Part shown: piece by piece, positions 36,740 to 49,167 of the stretch
Layout of the letters: every line of letters starts with the position of its first letter
Position numbering within the stretch: position 1 is the stretch's first letter
Notes under the pieces: model-generated
Seen by the model: the letters and a program-made list of their open reading frames with translations, nothing else
What the model was told of the DNA's origin: nothing
Databases searched by the model: none
Program-made: the position numbers and the translations under genes
From: Hyalella azteca
Taxonomy: Eukaryota; Arthropoda; Malacostraca; Amphipoda; Hyalellidae
Direction of reading: 5' to 3'
Assembly: GCF_000764305.2 (NCBI RefSeq)
Contig: NW_025931716.1
Location: 1-64,000 of the forward strand
Length of the DNA: 64,000 nucleotides

Positions 36740-37735
36740 CTTTGTGCATAATTATGATACCATTGGCAATTGATTGATTCACAGAGAATTAATTTGGCTG
36801 GGAATTTTGTTTATTAGCAATGACAATAATTTTGCATTGGAGATAACGAAAATTGTACGGACAAGCGCAAAAATTCACAGAAACATTGTGTAATAGGCTA
36901 TAGTTTTTTTTAATTTAGAATAACATTTTAAAATCGAAAAATGAAATCTTTGTTTTTCGGTTGAAAATACATTAATGATTACCAAGTTTCCAAATAATTA
37001 ATGAATTTTTAGTTGGTAGTACATTATTGAATGTCCAGTTAGCAATGTATTATTGTATTTCTACTTGATACTGCTTTAATAAATGTAGAGTCAATAATGC
37101 ATTATTAAATATAAACTTGATTATATCTTACTGAGCATATTCCGCGCATAGCTTTCCAGAATTGATTGATAACAATCTCAATAAGTCTGCCGACAGCCGG
37201 CAACTATGCGCAATGCATACAAATTGAAATATTCCTAATTTGTAATTATTTCCGCTCACTACACATTTTATATAAAAGCTAATCGACTTGTGTTTCATTG
37301 ACAATCTGACTAGTCATTGTATACCTCATTAAACGGATTTTTGCAGCCATGGGATCCAATTTTTGATTAATGATTAAAAAAAATTCGGGACATTTGATAA
37401 CAAATTTTACTTTTTACTCATCATTATACAAATTAGCAGTCATCACCTAGCCCTCAAAATTTTTTAGTGCCAACATTTATGCAAAATTCAGACACTTTGA
37501 TTTAGCTTATAAATTTGTACAATGTAACTTCTTACTCTTTTATGCACACGTTAATTAAGAAGCTATGGCCAAAATTTGCAAAAAAAATTTTGAATCCCTA
37601 TGAGACTGCGAACACTCAACTCATCCTATAATAAATTTGAGCATGCATCTCACTTTAATCGAATGCTACATCACCAGTTTCCCAACATGCGACTTGAACT
37701 TTTTTACATGCATGCTGACTCTTCCTGAACTAAAA
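36740..37735. other. AT-rich stretch, no gene seen
   Basis: No frame or repeat of note. The word ATGTATTATT or ACATTATTGAAT recurs loosely at 36990-37110. Confidence 0.5.
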
Positions 37736-38023
37736 AATGTAGCTATGGACGCGGAGTGCCTTCACAATGTAGCTATGGACGCGGAGTGACTTCACAATGT
37801 AGCTATGGGCGCGGAGTGGCTTCACAATGTAGCTATATGGACGCGGAGTGCCTTCACAATGTAGCTATGGACGCGGAGTGGCTTTACAATGTAGCTATGG
37901 ACGCGGAGTGCTTCACAATGTAGCTATGGACGCGGAGTGGCTTCACAATGTAGCTATGGACGCGGAGTGGCTTCACAATGTAGCTATGGACGCGGAGTGC
38001 TTCACAATGTAGCTATGGACGCG
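37736..38023. repeat. 30-bp minisatellite, about 9.7 copies, truncated by gap
   Basis: Units of AATGTAGCTATGGACGCGG plus AGTGCCTTCAC are highly alike, with one-base and two-base length variants. The array runs straight into the N gap, so its true length is unknown. The open frame called across the gap is an artefact. Confidence 0.95.
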
Positions 38024-38255
38024 NNNNNNNNNNNNNNNNNNNNNNNNNNNNNNNNNNNNNNNNNNNNNNNNNNNNNNNNNNNNNNNNNNNNNNNNNNNNN
38101 NNNNNNNNNNNNNNNNNNNNNNNNNNNNNNNNNNNNNNNNNNNNNNNNNNNNNNNNNNNNNNNNNNNNNNNNNNNNNNNNNNNNNNNNNNNNNNNNNNNN
38201 NNNNNNNNNNNNNNNNNNNNNNNNNNNNNNNNNNNNNNNNNNNNNNNNNNNNNNN
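38024..38255. other. Assembly gap of 232 N
   Basis: The run of N separates two different minisatellites, so the real sequence and the true array lengths are unresolved. Confidence 0.99.
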
Positions 38256-38400
38256 TAGCAGCTGGACATACAGCAGCTGCAACAGACCTAGCAGCTGGGC
38301 ATACAGCAGCTGCAACAGACCTAGCAGCTGGACATACAGCAGCTGCAACAGACCTAGCAGCTGGGCATACAGTAGCTGTAAGAGGCTTATAGCAGCTGCG
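38256..38400. repeat. 33-bp minisatellite, about 4 copies, starts at gap
   Basis: Units of TAGCAGCTGGACATACAGC followed by AGCTGCAACAGACC, alternating GGACAT and GGGCAT. The 33-bp unit is 11 codons, so all frames repeat (for example AAGHTAAATDL). It is unrelated to the array on the other side of the gap. Confidence 0.95.
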
Positions 38401-38404
38401 CTTG

Positions 38405-39128
38405 TTAGAGCTAATGATGTAGGTGAGGATGCCGTTTACAGCCTGGGCTGCTCCACTAACCATAGAAGTGAAGCTTTTAAACGCGTCACAGTATTAAGGA
38501 GTGCAAGGTAATGTCGGGGCTATGGCGCCTACATAAACGAAATGTAAAAAAGTCCACGTGTTATCCCAGAGGTCAATTTTCATATAAATCTGAATAAAAT
38601 CAGGTTCTGTATTTCAATAAATAGCAGCATGAATTCAATGTAAAAAATTCGACTGCTAAGTGCATTAAGTTATTTGCGCTAATTACGGAAATGAAATTTT
38701 AATTTTGATCTTAATTACATGAGTGAATGAAATAAGGAAAACCCAACCCCATGAAAAACAGGAAAATTCTTTTTAATTTGACTTCATTATTACAGCAATA
38801 TACTTTATTGGTATTTAATCAGAATTGCTGCCAAGAAAGTTGGTGCAGCCGGATTTTGATTTTCAATATGAGTACACATTACAACATGTACGACAAACCT
38901 AAATTTTTCGACGGTACAAACTCCAAACAAATAACCACAATCACATATGTTGACTCGTATATAATTTACACCATTTTGTTATTGCAAAAAAATTACCGTA
39001 AATCGATACTCAATGTATTTTCAGTTCTCGTCAGCCATCAAGGTCTTTCAGACTCATCATAATTTTAGAGAAAATATACGAATATCTTTTAGAAGTTATT
39101 ACTTGTTTTCTCTTTCTATCTCCGAAAA
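38405..39128. other. No supported gene
   Basis: A 103-codon + strand frame (38751-39062) begins with an ATG but has AT-driven composition and no recognised domain. Confidence 0.35.
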
Positions 39129-39129
39129 T

Positions 39130-40345
39130 CCCTCCAATCGTTGCGAACATTCGCTCGGCTGCTCGGTAGATCCGGTCAGTCGTTGCTAGCATTCGATCGA
39201 CGGCTCCGTAGATCCCGTCTATCGTCGCTACCAATCGATCTACGGCTCGGTAGATCCCGTCAGTCGTTGTTAGCATTCGATCGACGACTCGGTAGATCCC
39301 GTAAGTCGTCGTTAGCATTCGATCGACTGCTCCGTAGATCCCGTCAATCGTCGCTACCAATCGATCTATGGCTCGGTAGATCCCGTCAGTCGTTGCTAGC
39401 ATTCGATGGAAGGCTCCGTGGATTCCGCAGCGTTGCTAGCATTCGATCGTCGACGCGGTAGATCCCGTCAATCGTTGCCAGTATTCGATCGACGGCTCGG
39501 TAGATCCCGCCAGTCGTTGCTAGCATTCGATCGACGGTTTTTAGATTCCGTCAGTCGTCGCTACCTTTCGATCGACTGTTCGGTTGATCCGGTCAGTCAT
39601 CGCTACCATTCGATCGGCGACTCTGTAATCCCGTCAGTCGTTGCCAGCATTCGATCGACGGCTCGGTAGATCCCGCCAGTCGTTGCTAGCATTCGATCGA
39701 CGGCTCGGTAGATCCCGTCAGTCGTTGCTAGCATTCGATCGACGGTTCTGTAGATCCCGTCAGTCGTTGCTATAGCATTTGATCGTCGGCTCCGTAGATC
39801 GTTGCTAGCACTCGATCGACGGTTCGGTAGATTCCGTCAGTCGTCGCTACCATTCGATCGACGGTTCGGTAGAGTACGTCAGTCTTCGCTGCCATTCGAT
39901 CGGCGACTCTGTAGATCCCGTCAGTCGTTACCAGCATTCGATTGACGGCTCGGAAGATTCCGTCAGTCATCGCTATAATTCGATCGTCGGCTCTGTAGAT
40001 CCCGTCAATCATCGCCATTACTCGATCGACTGCTCGGTAGATCCCGTCAGTCGTCGCCAGCATACGATCGACGTCTCCGTAGTTCGTCAGTCGTCGCTAG
40101 CATTCGATCGACTGCTCTGTAGATTCCGTCAGTTGTCGCTAGCATTCGATCGGCGGCTCCGTAGATCCCGTCAGTCGTCACTAGCATTAGATCGACGGCT
40201 CCGTAGATCCCGTCAGTCGTCGCTAGCATTAGATCGACGGCTCCGTAGATCCCGTCAGTCGTCACTAGCATTCGATCGACGGCTAATCCTGTCAGTCGTC
40301 GCTAGCATTAGATCGGCGGCTCCGTAGATCCCGTCAGTCGTCGTA
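39130..40345. repeat. 42-bp minisatellite array, about 28 copies
   Basis: Degenerate units contain GGCTCGGTAGATCCCGTCAG, then TCGTTGCTAGCATTCGATCG and AC. The array is much richer in G+C and in CpG than its AT-rich flanks. Because 42 bp is 14 codons, each strand yields long repeated frames: minus MLATTDGIYRAVDR, plus FDRRLGRSRQSLLA. Single indels break the frames at several places (for example 39410-39440, 39770-39810 and 40075-40085) on both strands alike, so there is no sign that one frame is selected. I treat it as non-coding satellite DNA. Confidence 0.95.
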
Positions 40346-40349
40346 GGCT

Positions 40350-42015
40350 GAACATCGATGACGTTTGACCGATTGGGCTGTCTGGCGAGGTGGCAGGTCG
40401 CACTTCAACTCGCAACATCAATCGGAATTTGATTAACGGCGACCGTTCGTTTGCTCGGTTTTATGTGCTATACAGGAAATTTGTTCTCAATGTCTTGCGT
40501 ATCCAAGCAGGCGATTAATAAACATTATTTTTCTTAAACACTGTTGACAACTTTTAGCAAATTGTGAATAAACTTGCTAAGAATAACTAATTAGGAAACA
40601 TGTCACTGGAAACAAATTCTAATTCAACTGTAGTTAACATCTGTAAGAGGTTGTAAAATTTTGGAATGAAAAAAAATGTTGAAAACAAAACAAAATGAAA
40701 ATTTTGTTTTGCCAAAAAATCAAAATTATTCCGCCTAAGTTTCACCAAATTGGATTAACACGTTGACTACGATTGCTTCATCTTGTACTATTATTTCATT
40801 GTTTGTACTGTTTTTAAACAGGGTTGCCAGACTGTCATTTTTTCCGGATAAATTCGGTGATTTAGTTTTTCTCAATTTCGTTGGCCGGCTAAATTTTATG
40901 ATAGGGCTACTTCCTAATTAAATTTTGAATACTGCTAAAAAATAAATGGAATTTTTATAGCGGAACCTACAAATAAACTAGTATATATTGAGTCATTGGC
41001 ATTTTTTGTTCACGGATTTGGCCTATTTTAGGCAACCTGAATTATGTACCACTACGTCCAGGAGAAATACATTTCGTGGTACGCATATGTTCCACTTCGG
41101 AGTCAACGTGTTAAGAATTAAATTGTATAAGATATCTATTAAAAAAATCCCTTCGATTGCGGTTGAATGGTTTTCAAAAGTATAGAAAAGACGTATTTTT
41201 TAATTCGTCATTAGGTTAAAAAAATTAACTTTGAGTCATATCATCAAGTTTATTTTGATAAACTTTGAGATTTGAGATACTTAACTAGCCTTCTAGATTG
41301 CAGAATAATTTTTTTCTAATTGTGTGCTTATGAAGAAATTTTCTATGCCTCTTGAGGAAACGTAATCTAGATGATCTTTAGAAAATCATTTTAAAGTAAG
41401 TAATTTGTGATTTATATCATTATGTGCCTCATTTCGCTATTATTTACGTATCATTACTAATTAAGTACATACAACAGCTTACACGTCATTTTGTTAATTA
41501 CTTGTTTTCGCCTCGAAAGCGATATTTTGTTGCCCTGTATAGTGTATAATCCATGTTGCACAGGTGATTTAAGCCTGATTAATAATTTATTTCAATTTCC
41601 CTAATTATGAATTTGCTAAGTGCAAATAATCAGCGTGCCTGGCTGCGGAGCTGTCGAGATTTACGACAAAATGACAAGAGATCCTCAGCATTGAAGAATC
41701 TTTGTTGCAGCGAAAAGTGATCGTAAAGTCTGCTAATTTCCAGCGGGCTTGAAAATTTTCGGTCTCATTAGGGAAATTTTAGGAGGAAATGAGCCTCGTT
41801 ACGCCTGTAAACGAGCAGGAAGGATCGCTTCACCATGTTGATGACTGTTGAGTGGGACGTTGTGGGCCTCATTGTTTTTCATTCTCAATTTCACAACAGT
41901 GAACTGAAGATGCAAGATTTTCGCTCTCTTTGGATAGAACTAAAGACCACCTTTACTTACTTTGAATGATTGTCTTCAATGTTATAATGTTGCGTTAATG
42001 CATCTCATGAGCAAT
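40350..42015. other. No gene seen
   Basis: AT-rich with a slightly GC-richer patch at 41630-41900. Only short frames. Confidence 0.45.
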
Positions 42016-42018
42016 GAG

Positions 42019-42050
42019 ATACAATGCTAATCTGTAGATTAGCATTGTAT
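42019..42050. repeat. Perfect 15-bp hairpin
   Basis: ATACAATGCTAATCT (42019-42033) and its exact complement (42036-42050) are separated by only two bases. It stands alone in non-coding DNA. Confidence 0.85.
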
Positions 42051-42743
42051 TGATATTGGGTTAAATTACTATGATTTAAAATGTAAGTTTTTTTTAGCGG
42101 CACCTTACCAACAAACTCAAATAAACACAAACTAGAGCCTGAACCAGGGACTTGAAAATCAGAATGAGAATGAATGTCGGATTTCTCTTCACCGAAGCGA
42201 TTGCGTCGCCTTGATTTCTCCTCCAATTCTGTATATAACATGGGAATTAAGAAATGATGTTTTTCTGGCTGTTATAAATCAACTATATAAGTACAACAAA
42301 TAAAATTAGGTAGATCAGCAATGAAGTTTGAGCCTTCTTCTTGGGCACGATGATATTTTTTTTTAAATAAAGTTTGAAATAATGTCATTACGAGGAGAGG
42401 AGAAGTGAATGCATGGCTTCGATCATGGTCATGCCAAGTTGAGCAGTATTTGGTACAGTATATCATATATTACTTTAAATATATAGCGATTTTTTTGCAA
42501 TGAGTAATCACAGTAATTACTCATTTCAGTAATTTTGAAGTAATTTATTGTATAATCAATGATTATTACGCTCATCCCCTGATTGTTGCTGACCTACGAT
42601 TTATTACAACCACAAAAATGTCTGCAATTAAGCCATCGGGCCTCATTTTGAGGGAAGGCATCAGACATTTTCGGCATCGAATTCCAATACATTATTTAGA
42701 GACTGGAACACTTATAGTCGGGAGTGGCGGGATCCTTTTGAGC

Positions 42744-42771
42744 TTCCATGAGGACAAAAGTCCTCATGGAA
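42744..42771. repeat. Perfect 12-bp hairpin
   Basis: TTCCATGAGGAC and its complement flank the loop AAAA. No neighbouring gene is visible. Confidence 0.85.
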
Positions 42772-42774
42772 CAA

Positions 42775-45700
42775 ATAATGGGAGAATAGATTGAGAGCAT
42801 TAGGATACGATAGAAATAAAATTAGCTTTTAGAATTGTGCTTGAACATTGATTGTTCTAATGAATTCAATATTCACAGCACCTATACGGGAATAAATCAC
42901 TGTATTATCTGGTGTGCTTATAGTAGATGATTGCTGCTGAGGCCGAGGCTGCAGAAAATTATTGTTTCTATGTGTGATGATCAGTAGGAGTCAGTATTTG
43001 GAGGTGTTAAAAAGAAGTGAACTTTGATGTATTCACTATTTTGGTTAGTGAATGTGCATGGAAGAATCATGTATGATTGCATAGCAAATCAATTTGGTAA
43101 GCTTCACCGATAAACGGAGAGTCTTGGCGGTATTTTTGGCTTCATTGTACACTCAGAAAAATGAATAGGTAATATTGTAGGATTCCTTCAAACCGTATCA
43201 GAGTCAAGTCAAGATGAGACTCGTGAAAAATTTTCATATTATCTGGAATAATACTGTAATATTATTATTAAATTACTCATTAATAATAAATATAAGTAAG
43301 GTTACTTCAAATAAACTCCCATTTACCCCAAGCATGAGGCTGCAATTGCAGTAGCTTCAACAATTTTTTTTAATATTCAGAATATATTCTAGTTGAGCAA
43401 TGCCGTGTTTCATCAGACTGTGGACAGAAAACATCAATCATTGATTCATTAGCAAATGTATTCGTTTATTTTAAACAAATAGATAAAGTTCTCTCCGAAT
43501 CAGGTTTTACATAAATAAATTTCCTTTTGAAGTCCTATTTCTGCATCGCACTCTCTGAGATGGCGCGTATTTTAAGAACGCTAAAATTTAATCGACGCTT
43601 CGCATGCATTGAGCTGAACTTCCCTAGCTAATTGATACAGTACACAAAAAATTAAACTCGGTAATTGAGAGTCAATATGCCTTCTAATGAAAGAAAAAAA
43701 TTTCGCCAAATAAAAATCTTTAGCTATTTTCGCATTGATATTTGCCCCGTAAATATTCTATTGAGAGAAGCCACTATTCTTTTCATTCTTATTCCCGTCA
43801 GTGTACAGGATGGTGAACTGAAAGGCATCACCGACATCTTAGAATGATGAGGCGACTCCTATTGTAACCGCGCCTTGCAGTCTAAGATGGTTACGTACCA
43901 TTCTAGTAATGGTCTTCACGTTTACTGACTTAGTAATTCACACAAGGGCATGAAACTATGTATATTCAACACAAAAATATTTTATTACAGCAAAGTTTCG
44001 AAAACGGACTTCAAGTTAGTGTCACCGGTCTAATGCCGCAGGTTGAAATTATTTGCAATTTTGTCTGCAAAGAGATTAGGAGCTATTACATACAGTAATA
44101 AATTCTACAACCATTCAAGAATAGCAATATGACAAATGTTCATCTCCACACCACACCGCACTGGTCGGCGTCGGGAGCAAAGTGACACGTGGAGAAAGAG
44201 TGATGCTGAAAACTACTCATGGTAAACAAATGCTATAGGAGATGCGTCAACCTGCGGCTACACCTATTAAACTTTATTATAAAAATGAGGATAAAAAGTT
44301 AAACAAAAGATCAATCATTTATTTTACACTAGGGGAGCAGATTAATAAAAATAAAAACATATTCTGCTCCATTGAATTTATATGCGAAATATCGCGACTT
44401 AATTTATTCATAATGCCTACTGATATAATAATTTAAACCACAACTTCAAAAAATACAGGTGGCACGTGTATTATTCAACGGAAAGAAATAGCAGGAAAAG
44501 TTATGTTTCATTAGCGAGAATTTTTCTGGCATTTGCGACCATGAAAGACTTACTCAATTCAAATTTCCTCAATATGACCAGATGGTATTCATAATGAGGG
44601 ATTTATATACATATAATTCATGAATATAATCGGTAAAAGTGCCATTAGAGTGCTTTGTAACTAATTTACAAGCCATTGTTTCGTCACTAATGCCATGTTA
44701 TTTTTAGATTCCCGATTCAAATGCTAACGAAATGTAGTCATTAGTGAATACAATATAAATCATTACCTTCCATACATCGTAATAGGTAAAAAATATAGCA
44801 GCAAAGAAATATCTAGAAAATCTTAAGATATTTAAACTTAAAACGGCACTCCAGACTAATCTCTAGAATTTTATTTTGATATCACGCTAAAATTATCCAA
44901 GAAGACAACGTTAAGCTCAAAATCAGGTATATATTGTATATAATAAATATTCGATTGTTAAGATAACTGAGGCCTAAATATAAAGTTATATTATACATCA
45001 TATGTAATTCGTATAGAATATGACTTAGAAATTTACTCGGTATATTATATTTCAAAGTTTCATTATATCACTGAGACAGACACATTTGTTATTTTTCACA
45101 CAATTACAGCAGAGTGTGCGAAGGCATTCTTCAAGTCGAATCACCAGATGATTGAGTGCAAAACGTAACGCTTAGTAATTTATTATTTAAATTTAGTTAA
45201 TGAATAATTATTTAACAAAATTTTTGTGGACAAGCAACATTTAAACGTCACATTCACTTGAATGAAAACGTGTTCATGAGACAAAGTAGTTTCTTTTTTG
45301 TTTAAAATAAAGTTGGTTCATAATTAAATAAATTACAAATAAATAAAAATGATGTTGGCACATATAAATTAAAATAAACTATCATCATGGATGATGCACT
45401 GGAACTAATCGAAACGTTAGGCAAAATGGCAACCATTCATTTATTTGATTAAAAATATCGGGCTGGGAAAAGGTTATATATGACAATGAACAATACAACT
45501 CTTATTGGCACTTGTATAATTACACGTTACGATCGATTGCATTATTTTCTAGAAGTTTTACCGACGACCAATGTAGAGTGTATTTAATAGACGTGTAATA
45601 GATTCCGGTATTTAGGCATACTATTTCTGTCGATATTAGGTGCAGATACGCATGCATCCTACAAGATTTATACAGAAACCCTCTTGAATTCTTCCATGCC

Positions 45701-46630
45701 AGATCATCACAGATTTGTCGTGATAACCGATCGATTATTATATAGAGCAGAACGGTATTGATCGGAATGAATTCTAGGTTATTAAGAGTTTATTTAGAAA
45801 TAATTTTGTTCTCACCAATTTATATAAGATTTACGTTTATAGGTGACCTAGAAGTCGTGTTTTTTATATTTATTTGCCCACGATGACTGCATTCTCTGCT
45901 TATAAAATCGTACTCTGGAATATTGAAAAAGTGTACCTTATAATTTTACTGCATTTTCGTCAGATTTTTTTCGTGGAACGATTGATGCGCATCAAGAGGC
46001 GTCCGATTCATCAGGTATGAGAGTCGTAAAATTTAAAGTTTTTTGGTGAAAGATCCGCATTTTTCATCCAGGTACTTCAACGTCATTGCTTACTGAATCA
46101 CGGACACTTGAAAGGCTGAGTTTTGGGTATCCAATTAGATTGGAAGTAGCCGGAAAAAAGAGAGGACAGAAAAGAAAGGAGCCTAGTCAAAGAGTGATTT
46201 AAAGCGCTGGATAGAAATTTGGCTATTTGCATACTGAGAGACGAAGTTCTTCAGTCTTTCTGTCACCCGAGATTGGCAAACCGTAAAGACTTCGTTTGGC
46301 TGGAATGGCCTGAAGATCAGGCCTTATTGAAAACCATCGTGGGATTACCGGTGTCTCCGCACTCTAGGACACTAGGCCACCCCTATATATCCTTGAATAT
46401 AGGAGGGATTGAAGTAGAGATGAGAATATGAAGAGGATATTAATAATTTTCTGTGTAACTGATATTTTCGAGTGTACAAAATTGTGACTGGAATTTTGCT
46501 TTGAGGAACAGAGTTGAGAAGTAGAATAAATATCCGAACTGGCAAAAAATCACCTGTTCGTGGTAAACTTGTCGGCAATTTAGATCGCATTGTTTCGAGA
46601 ACATGATTGCTTGGGCATAGATTTGGGCAT
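42775..46630. other. No supported gene; weak micro-exon
   Basis: Mostly AT-rich. At 45964-46014 a 51-nt phase 0/0 interval lies between TTTTCGTCAG and CAG|GTATGAG (product IFFVERLMRIKRRPIHQ). A 70-codon + frame at 46219-46431 covers a GC-richer patch (KDFVWLEWPEDQALL) without clear splice sites. Neither is convincing alone. Confidence 0.3.
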
Positions 46631-46633
46631 TGA

Positions 46634-46671
46634 TTTGAGGAAAAATTATTTTCTGAATAATTTTTCTTCAA
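46634..46671. repeat. Hairpin next to the TIR element
   Basis: TTTGAGGAAAAATTATT and AATAATTTTTCTTCAA form a stem with one or two mismatches around TTCTG. It ends 11 bp before the transposon-like element that starts at 46683. Confidence 0.65.
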
Positions 46672-46682
46672 TCATCTACCTA

Positions 46683-47614
46683 CACTGAGAGAAAAAGGCC
46701 CCCTGTTTTGAAACACTTGGGTGTTTCAAATCCTCCCCGAGCGATCGTGCCCAAAGCGAAACACCCGTGTGTTTCAAAAACGTTCAGGTGTTTCAAAATT
46801 TGCGATTTTGAAACACCTAGGTGTTTCAACGTTAGAACACCGAAAGAAGTCTACGGTGAATGAAACCTTCTTTTCAGAATTTATGCAATATCCTTGTCCA
46901 GCTTCCAGCGCCTGATGAAATTATTTTAACATATTCTACTCCTCCGGTCGATCCCAGTTTAATCCATGGCCGCCTCCATACCAAAATTATGAAAACTATA
47001 TTTCTCCGTCTCTATCTGATTTCAACGCTTTTCTCCTTTACAGCGAAATTAGTCACATATTCATTCTTTTATACACATATTTATTACACAATTTATATCG
47101 GTATGTACAATCATCATGAAACTACACTCTTTGCTCTCACCTCTTTCGAACTCTGGTTGAAGAAACTATGAGTCGCCAGCCGAGATTCGAACCTCTGCCA
47201 AGACTGCAACCAAACGCTCGCGAGCAGGCGCCTTAGTCCACTCAGCTACGGAGACGGCAACTACATAGAGCTGCCTTGTTTGTTTTGTCTTGCGCGCGGT
47301 ACTACCAGAATAAATCTTCGATTTTATGATCAACTTCTTGTGCGATTGAATGGTATAGACGTCGCTCGTTGACATTACTATTGACAAAAGAACAGCAGTG
47401 AGTTGAAACAATTAACCGAATTGAGTTGGGCCAATTAACCGTAAGCAGTATAGATTCGTGGCATTCATGAGCGGTGGCTCCACACAACCACCTCCTACGA
47501 CAGCATTCGGCGCACTGACCACGCGACGCTTGCCGCACACATATAAGCGCGTGAAGCTCGAGAGGTTTTGAAACACCCAAGTGTTTCAAAACGGGGGGCC
47601 TTTTTCTCTCAGTG
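46683..47614. mobile_element. TIR element with GAAACAC palindromes
   Basis: Ends CACTGAGAGAAAAAGGCCCC and its inverted match at 47614 are near identical. Both are followed inward by a further palindrome (TTTGAAACAC..GTGTTTCAAA). TA flanks both ends (46681-46682 and 47615-47616), suggesting a TA target, although the identity extends a few bases further out. Additional GAAACAC palindromes occur at about 46758-46779, 46785-46799 and 46809-46830, the last being a perfect 22-bp palindrome. No transposase frame is present. A tRNA-like sequence lies inside at 47172. The overlapping short frames over it are not supported. Confidence 0.75.
47172..47261 (-). repeat. Class II (Leu/Ser-type) tRNA-like sequence
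   Basis: On the minus strand GTAGCTGAGTGGACTAAGGC is a good A-box and D-arm, and GAGGTTCGAATCTC a good B-box about 50 nt later, a spacing that fits a tRNA with a long variable arm. GTCTCCG (47255-47249) pairs with TGGCGAC (47178-47172) at six of seven positions as an acceptor stem. The T stem pairs poorly, with an extra base, and no clean anticodon arm forms. It is best read as a tRNA pseudogene or SINE head sitting inside the TIR element. Confidence 0.55.
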
Positions 47615-47617
47615 TAG

Positions 47618-48771
47618 GTGCTAAATTAGCCCTAAATTCACGATAAGTATAAGTGAATTTTTGTGAAAATTGTATTGTGTTATTCACTAATCGAAAGTCG
47701 TTATTTGTTATAAATTTAACAAGTGCCTTCAAGTCAAAAAAGCAAGCGGGAATGTACATGCAGAATATATTTCGTCGACGTCGACAGCAGGAAAGCATTT
47801 CCCGGAGCTCTCAAGAATGCATCATAAAGGACAACAAGGCTGCAAATGAGATGAAGTTCATTCCGCTCCACGTCCCTACAGGAATCATTTCGCTTTGTGT
47901 GCGTCCTTCATGGAAGGGACACTTGTAAAACACATGAATTTTGAATGAACTTCGCAACACTCATGGTTATGTTCGTGGTTGACTTGCTTTGTATTTTTAA
48001 GGCATTTGGAACTGACTTGGAGTAGACGTAATAAATTGATATCAATTGTTCTTTGTTACTTAAAATAATCCGACATAAATTATTGGTTCGGTATTTTTGA
48101 CAAGGAGTCTTCAATCGTTTTGGAATTTATTCTTATTTCTCATAACCGTATTATGCTGGAATGCAAATGAATACTGAAATTGAAACCAAAATAATAAAAT
48201 CTTTTCGGTGAAAATCTCTGTGATTCTGTGAAACCTCTCTAACTCAGGCGAATCATTCAGAGTACCTACTTTTACCATACACACATAAAATGGGAGTTCA
48301 TGGAACACAAAATTAATCGTTTGCGAAATATTTTGTCTCATCACATAACGCAACTATATATTCGACATGCTTTATAATACTTTAGTATTAACTTAAATAC
48401 GAAGTTATTTGTTAAGCTCATCAGCTCATTCAAACACATAAAATAATTAGCTATGCCGATTTTTTTTCGCGCAGTTTTCTTTTTTGAGTGGACTAATGAG
48501 CGTCTGTTTTTTCGTGATATATCAAGGGCGGTGATCAAGCCGGACAAACACTCTGGCTGGATGCAACAATTTTCCTGGCTACAAATTCCCAAAACATGCC
48601 TCGTCAATTCAGTTTTTTTTAGCTCTCGATGAAGTGTCGTTCATTTTGGTCTCGCTGACCACAGCTGTTATCGGCGCAGCTGTCAGTGGGAAATATCACT
48701 TGGGCCGCGACCAGCAGCTTGTACTTTAGGGCTGATCGACTACCGCCCGACCGGTGCACCTTTATCCTTTA
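47618..48771. other. No supported gene
   Basis: Short frames occur on both strands (for example 47653-47928 plus and 48341-48607 minus), with no domain or splice support. A GC-richer patch at 48620-48770 leads into the minisatellite. Confidence 0.4.
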
Positions 48772-49167
48772 CGGTCTTATAAAACACTTGCCATCGATCA
48801 CGGACATTGCGGTCTTATAAAACACTTGCCATCGATCACGGACATTGCGGTCTTATAAAACACTTGCCATCGATCACGGACATTGCGGTCTTATAAAACC
48901 CTTGCCATCGATCACGGACATTGCTTTCTTATAAAACACTTGCATCGATCACGGACATTGCGGTCTTATAAAACACTTGCCATCGATCACGGACATTGCT
49001 TTCTTATAAAACACTTGCCATCGATCACGGACATTGCGGTCTTATAAAACACTTGCATCGATCACGGACATTGCGGTCTTATAAAATACTTGCCATCGAT
49101 CACGGACATTGCTTTCTTATAAAACACTTGCCTCGATCACGGACATTGCGGTCTTATAAAATACTTG
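48772..49167. repeat. 38-bp minisatellite, about 10 copies, truncated by gap
   Basis: Units of CGGTCTTATAAAACACTTGC then CATCGATCACGGACATTG differ at a few positions (CGGTC or TTTC before TTATAAAA; CCATCG, CATCG or CCTCG). Units with TTTC alternate loosely with units with CGGTC, suggesting higher-order duplication. The array stops at the gap. Confidence 0.95.

Noticed and set aside
37937..38463. Open frames of 98-153 codons across the first N gap
   Set aside because: The frames are open only because N is translated as X, and their ends are minisatellite units. No evidence of a protein.
39031..40327. Repeat protein encoded by the 42-bp array
   Set aside because: Frames are open on both strands and broken by indels on both. 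The unit length divisible by three explains it without selection.
47172..47261. Functional tRNA-Leu or tRNA-Ser gene
   Set aside because: A and B boxes are good, but the T stem fails to pair and an anticodon arm is not clean.
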